From the NCBI GenBank assembly GCA_007128075.1, contig SKYD01000139.1:1-28254 (forward strand): 28,254 nt of DNA, in the 5' to 3' direction. The notes under the pieces were generated by a model. It had not been told where the DNA came from, made no database searches, and saw nothing but the letters and a program-made list of their open reading frames with translations. Source of the DNA: Thiorhodovibrio sp. (lineage in GTDB: Bacteria; Pseudomonadota; Gammaproteobacteria; Chromatiales; Chromatiaceae). The translations under genes and the position numbers were made by a program. Positions 25,065 through 28,254 of the stretch are shown here, piece by piece (position 1 is the stretch's first letter; every line of letters begins with the position of its first letter).

Positions 25065-25817
25065 CTAGCCGAGCACAGCGGCTGGTTGCTGATACACCGC
25101 CAGTACCTCATCGACTGAGCCAAAGTATTGCACTTGACCGTGTTCAATCAAAATCGCTTTATCACAGACTTCGCGCATCAACCACTCCGAGTGCGAGGCT
25201 AAGACAATAATCGCCGCTTTGTCCCAAAATTCTTTGAGGCGGGCATTGGCTTTTGCCATAAATGACGCATCACCGGCACTCAGTCCCTCATCAAGCAAAA
25301 GCACATCTGGCTCAATGGCGGTGGAGACTGCAAAGCCAAGGCGCATCCGCATCCCCAGCGAATAAGTGCGTAGCGGCAAATTCAAAAACTCGCCCAGTTC
25401 AGTAAACTCAGCAATCTCAGGGGCGCGTTGGCGAATCTCGTGCTTGCTTAATCCTAGATACAGCCCCCGCAACAGGATGTTGTCATAGCCAGTGGCCTCC
25501 ATCTCCATTCCTAAGCTGATATCAAACAGCGGGGCGATGGTCCCCTCGACCTTGACGCTGCCATACGCTGGCTCATAAATGCCAGCAAGCACCCGCAATA
25601 AGGTGGTTTTTCCCGCACCATTATGGCCGACTAACGCCAAACGGTCGCCATGGTTGACAGTGAAACTCACCCCATTGAGGGCTTGAACCATGGTGCAGCC
25701 ACCGTGTGCGATGACCCCGCCAGTCCGCACCCCCATCAGGTGTTTTTTAAGCGAACGCCCAGTGACATCGTAGAGTGGAAAGCTAACATGCACCTGATCA
25801 AGTCGGATATACGCCAT
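25065..25817 (-). CDS. ATP-binding subunit of a polysaccharide/teichoic-acid-type ABC exporter (Wzt/KpsT/TagH-like)
   Basis: The 250-residue ATPase has Walker A GHNGAGKT at 64-71, the signature segment YSLGMRMRL and Walker B DVLLLDEGLSAGD. The His switch is in LASHSEWL. Two features mark the polysaccharide-export branch: an early RSLKKHLM segment before the first strand, and the long IAPLFDISLGMEMEATGYDN stretch after Walker A. There is no C-terminal sugar-binding domain like that of Wzt of E. coli O9a. ATG 25817 is preferred over TTG 25829. The methyltransferase gene ends 15 bases upstream, so the two are one unit. A permease (Wzm/KpsM type) must exist for it to work, but none is in the window. 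Confidence 0.88.
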   Translation of the reverse strand: MAYIRLDQVHVSFPLYDVTGRSLKKHLMGVRTGGVIAHGGCTMVQALNGVSFTVNHGDRLALVGHNGAGKTTLLRVLAGIYEPAYGSVKVEGTIAPLFDISLGMEMEATGYDNILLRGLYLGLSKHEIRQRAPEIAEFTELGEFLNLPLRTYSLGMRMRLGFAVSTAIEPDVLLLDEGLSAGDASFMAKANARLKEFWDKAAIIVLASHSEWLMREVCDKAILIEHGQVQYFGSVDEVLAVYQQPAAVLG

Positions 25818-25832
25818 AATAATTTGCAACAG

Positions 25833-26576
25833 TTAGGGTTGAAGACAGTAGGGCTGATGGGTGTGGCGAATCGCTTCGGCCTCGCGCATAAAATCAGGGT
25901 TGTCAATAATCACTGTGGTGCTGTGGCGTGGAGAGTCCGCACGACAAAATAGTGTAAACGCATCCACCAATTCTGTGGTTTTTTTACCCCAGATGAGCCG
26001 CTCCTGCACCAGCACCCGCCCACCATGGGTTTCTACCAGATGGGCATAGGCTTGGGCACTGACACTTTCTGCTCGGCAATGTCTGTTGGGAGAACTCGGC
26101 GCATCACGCCAGTTGGAATGATGAATAAATGCCACTCCATGCGTCGTTAATTTTGCCAAAATTTGCGGCACATAGTGTTGATGAACATCGATTTCGGCAT
26201 GAACCAAAGAATCAAATGAAAACACCAGATCAAACACCCCATCAGGAGCCGCAACGAGACTTACGCCATCATTGTGTTCAAATCGCGTTTGTGGATGATC
26301 GGCAAAGCGCTGGCGACAAGCATCAATGCACTGCATCGAAAGATCAATGCCATAATACTGATCCTTAACATAATGCAACAGATAGTGCGTCCAGCGCCCA
26401 TAGCCAGGTCCAATCTCTAACAGCCGTTCAACGGGCAAAAACCGGTGCAGCCGTGGATACAGTGACCCAAACCATTGCGCCTCGCTACTACCCCAAGCCT
26501 TGCTCCATTCCTCGCCATGTCCCTGCCAGTCATAGCTCCCATCCCAACTGTGTTTATTCCATTGTAAATCAGGCAT
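25833..26576 (-). CDS. Class I SAM-dependent methyltransferase
   Basis: The 247-residue protein has the SAM-binding motif I LEIGPGYGRWTHYLL (E54-G60 core) and the acidic strand-two end YYGIDLSMQCIDACR. Motif IV-like VFDLVFSFDSLVHAE and a post-motif strand with a HHSNW segment follow. The substrate is not evident. It lies 15 bases before the ABC ATPase of the polysaccharide-export type. In some O-antigen systems a methyltransferase caps the glycan before ABC export, and that is the most natural reading, though inferred only from position. A purine-rich stretch (AGGATAGG) stands about six to eight bases before ATG 26576. Confidence 0.85.
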   Translation of the reverse strand: MPDLQWNKHSWDGSYDWQGHGEEWSKAWGSSEAQWFGSLYPRLHRFLPVERLLEIGPGYGRWTHYLLHYVKDQYYGIDLSMQCIDACRQRFADHPQTRFEHNDGVSLVAAPDGVFDLVFSFDSLVHAEIDVHQHYVPQILAKLTTHGVAFIHHSNWRDAPSSPNRHCRAESVSAQAYAHLVETHGGRVLVQERLIWGKKTTELVDAFTLFCRADSPRHSTTVIIDNPDFMREAEAIRHTHQPYCLQP

Positions 26577-26613
26577 CTAACCTATCCTATGGTTGTAAGG
26601 CGTAAATATCTGA

Positions 26614-27450
26614 CTATTGCACCTGAGCCCTGACCCGATCAGCAAGTATTTCAATAAGCAGCGGATGCTCGCCGACCAACGGCGCGATGCGCACACTAAG
26701 TCCTGGATGGCGGGTCATTGCTTGATTACAAATTGTGGTGATGTCGCCACCTGCACCAGCATGACGGCCTGCGCCTAAAAACAGCATTGCCAATACCAGC
26801 GTTTGCTCAGGCTGGCGGACGGCTTGCTGATCGAGCACTGTCGTCAGCAACGCACCATTAAAATCATATTGTGCGCCCGGGCGGCGTTCCATCACTGCCT
26901 CACTAACCGGCGCTGGCAGCAGCCCACGGACTGCCAAACGCTGCGCCAGCCAATGACGCACCGCACTCACCCGCGCCAGCGGCGAGCCATGATCAACCAG
27001 GATAATCTGTGTTGGCAACGGCTCGTTTGGGGGGATGACTTGCGAGACTTGGTCGGCAAGAATGGTCACCAACCGTGGCTCACCTTCGGGCAACGGGCAT
27101 AATGGATCGGCCATCACACAACGAAATGCACCAAAGCGAGCGCGTAAGCCGGCGCAAATTTGGGGAATATGATCGGTCAAAGCCCGACTTAGCCCAAAAA
27201 ATAGCGGAATCAAGCACCAGTTGCGCACTCCTTGTGCCAATCCATGCTCAAGCTCCGTGGCTAAAATGTGCGCTGGCTGGCCATCGAGCGCGGCGGCGGG
27301 AATTTGATCTGAATGCAGCAATGACACTGGCACAATCGGCTGTCCACTGACCGCTGCCAAGGCAGCCGCAATCCGCCGCAAATTGTGGGTCGCTTCAGCA
27401 CGGCGCGAGCCATTGTCAACCAATAAAATGCGTGGCGCCTGTTCAATCAC
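26614..27450 (-). CDS. CbiX-like (sirohydrochlorin-chelatase family) protein with two domains, the first degenerate
   Basis: The 278-residue protein is an internal duplication of the CbiX fold. The first half has ILLVDNGSRR and LIPLFFGLSRALTDHIPQI, followed by ADPLCPLPEG. The second has ILVDHGSPLARV and LAMLFLGAGRHAGAGGDI. Chelatases use two histidines, one in HGS and one in GRH. They are present only in the second half (H154 and H230); in the first half they are N13 and a non-His residue. It may insert a metal into sirohydrochlorin for siroheme or a cobalamin precursor, but no other gene of those pathways is nearby. GTG 27450 is chosen because a GGAGA precedes it; TTG 27465 is possible. It overlaps the end of rimO. 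Confidence 0.75.
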   Translation of the reverse strand: MIEQAPRILLVDNGSRRAEATHNLRRIAAALAAVSGQPIVPVSLLHSDQIPAAALDGQPAHILATELEHGLAQGVRNWCLIPLFFGLSRALTDHIPQICAGLRARFGAFRCVMADPLCPLPEGEPRLVTILADQVSQVIPPNEPLPTQIILVDHGSPLARVSAVRHWLAQRLAVRGLLPAPVSEAVMERRPGAQYDFNGALLTTVLDQQAVRQPEQTLVLAMLFLGAGRHAGAGGDITTICNQAMTRHPGLSVRIAPLVGEHPLLIEILADRVRAQVQ

Positions 27451-28254
27451 TGATTGGTTCTCCAATCAAATCGTGCTCGGCACTGTCAGTGATGCGCACG
27501 GCAATGAAATCCCCCGGCTGGGCATCCCAGGCACCCGGAATGATCACGGTGCCATCAACTTCTGGGGCATCGGCATAGCTACGGGCAAGGCAGCGATCAT
27601 CGTCCACATCCTCAACCAACACCGTCAGAGTTTGGCCGACATGGGTGGCGAGTTTGGCGCGTGAAATCGCCGCCTGGGTGAGCATCAAGCGTTCTAAACG
27701 CTCGGCTTTAATCGATTCTGGCACCGGGTGCGCCAAGGCATTAGCGGCCGCCCCCGCCACCGCTGAATAAGTAAAACAGCCGACGCGATCAAGCTGCGCC
27801 GCCTCCAGAAACGCCAGCAGATGTTCAAAATCAGCCTCGGTTTCGCCAGGAAAGCCGACCATGAAGGTGCTGCGCACAGTTAACTGTGGACAACGCTGGC
27901 GCCAGGCGGTCAGCCGCTCCAATACCGCTTCGCTTGCCGCGGGGCGGCGCATGGCGTTGAGAATGTCCGGGCTGCTGTGCTGCAGCGGCATATCCAAATA
28001 GGGGACGATCAGCTCATCGGCCATTAGCTCAATCAGTTGGTCAAGCTGTGGATAGGGGTAGAGATAATGCAGCCGAATCCAAGCCGGCAGTTCGCCTAAG
28101 CGTCGCGCCAGCGTTGTGATGTCGGTGCGCAGCGGCTGATTGCGCCAAAAATCCAGCCGATAACGCTGATCAAGACCATAGGCGCTGGTGTCTTGGGCAA
28201 CGATCAGCAGCTCGCGCACCCCAGATTCAACCAACACCGCCGCCTCGTCGAGAA
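27443..28254 (-). CDS. rimO: Ribosomal protein S12 methylthiotransferase, C-terminal part (cut by the right window edge)
   Basis: The frame is open to the window edge and ends at TGA 27445-27443; about 270 residues are visible. RimO is a radical-SAM [4Fe-4S] enzyme that methylthiolates an Asp of ribosomal protein S12. Visible signatures are AQDTSAYG, RLHYLYPYP, PYLDMPLQHSSPDILNAMRR and FMVGFPGETEADFEHLL. A RimO-type YSAVAGAAANALAHPVPE follows, then a TRAM domain in the last 65 residues (THVGQTLTVLVEDVD). MiaB, the nearest relative, has a different PLQSGS region, so RimO is preferred. The N-terminal UPF0004 domain and the CxxxCxxC cluster motif lie outside the window. Confidence 0.93.
   Translation of the reverse strand, partial: LDEAAVLVESGVRELLIVAQDTSAYGLDQRYRLDFWRNQPLRTDITTLARRLGELPAWIRLHYLYPYPQLDQLIELMADELIVPYLDMPLQHSSPDILNAMRRPAASEAVLERLTAWRQRCPQLTVRSTFMVGFPGETEADFEHLLAFLEAAQLDRVGCFTYSAVAGAAANALAHPVPESIKAERLERLMLTQAAISRAKLATHVGQTLTVLVEDVDDDRCLARSYADAPEVDGTVIIPGAWDAQPGDFIAVRITDSAEHDLIGEPISD
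27452..27467 (-). promoter_or_regulatory. Hairpin covering the ribosome-binding site of the CbiX-like gene
   Basis: On the minus strand GATTGG and CCAATC form a perfect six-pair stem around the loop AGAA. The GGAGA ribosome-binding site lies half in the stem and half in the loop, with the GTG start two bases after it. Because the hairpin is inside the last codons of rimO, ribosomes finishing rimO could open it and couple the two genes. Confidence 0.4.

Noticed and set aside
1..28254. GATC appears frequent in several genes (about eight within pyrF), suggesting a selected or methylated motif.
   Set aside because: Counts by eye in tamA and the restriction gene were only about one and a half times random expectation, and GAT/ATC codon preferences could explain it. 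A full count against a codon-preserving shuffle would decide.

Overview
The window reads as a chromosomal segment of a gammaproteobacterium. The evidence is the tamA-tamB pair, the lapB-pyrF neighbourhood, rimO, nnr, and Gram-negative envelope genes. Sampled core genes are GC-rich (one 60-base stretch inside pyrF has 36 G+C). I cannot name a genus. Nearly every stretch is coding, genes are packed with short overlaps, and I found no rRNA, tRNA, CRISPR array or complete insertion sequence.

Layout, left to right. (1) 2-8187, minus strand: a small exported protein of unknown function, a 1309-codon single-chain restriction-modification protein (nuclease + adenine methylase + two-part specificity module), then tamA and the 5' part of tamB (cut by the window edge). 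The restriction gene sits 33 bases downstream of the small gene and 15 bases upstream of tamA, which suggests insertion into an older transcription unit. (2) 8312-11116, plus strand: lapB (control of LPS synthesis), pyrF and galU. (3) 11113-17022, minus strand: nnr, a GT2 polyprenyl-phosphate glycosyltransferase, a GT39/ArnT-like membrane glycosyltransferase and a PilB/GspE-type ATPase. (4) 17373-18626, plus strand: an AT-rich wreck of a second restriction-modification system. It has a C5-cytosine methyltransferase interrupted by a frameshift at a run of nine A, and an N-terminal fragment of a HaeII-like endonuclease. (5) 18771-23208, plus strand: an M48 metalloprotease lipoprotein and a 1165-residue membrane protein that I do not recognise. 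(6) 23200-28254, minus strand: rimO (5' end beyond the window), a two-domain CbiX-like chelatase with one degenerate half, a SAM methyltransferase, a polysaccharide-type ABC ATPase without a permease in the window, a GT4 glycosyltransferase and a PAP2 phosphatase.

A shared theme is the cell envelope. TamA/TamB export or assemble outer-membrane components, and LapB tunes LPS synthesis. GalU supplies UDP-glucose. The GT2/GT39 pair looks like a lipid-carrier-dependent sugar-transfer module. The GT4/PAP2 pair looks like glycolipid or lipid-carrier metabolism, and the ABC ATPase/methyltransferase pair resembles parts of an O-antigen or capsule export system. Two horizontally acquired restriction-modification loci, one apparently intact and one decayed, interrupt this background.

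The strongest leads are the giant unknown membrane protein at 19711-23208, the poly-A frameshift in the methyltransferase with its truncated partner nuclease, and the single-chain restriction enzyme whose specificity module is far more AT-rich than its surroundings. All functional names come from reading motifs by eye; no database search was run.
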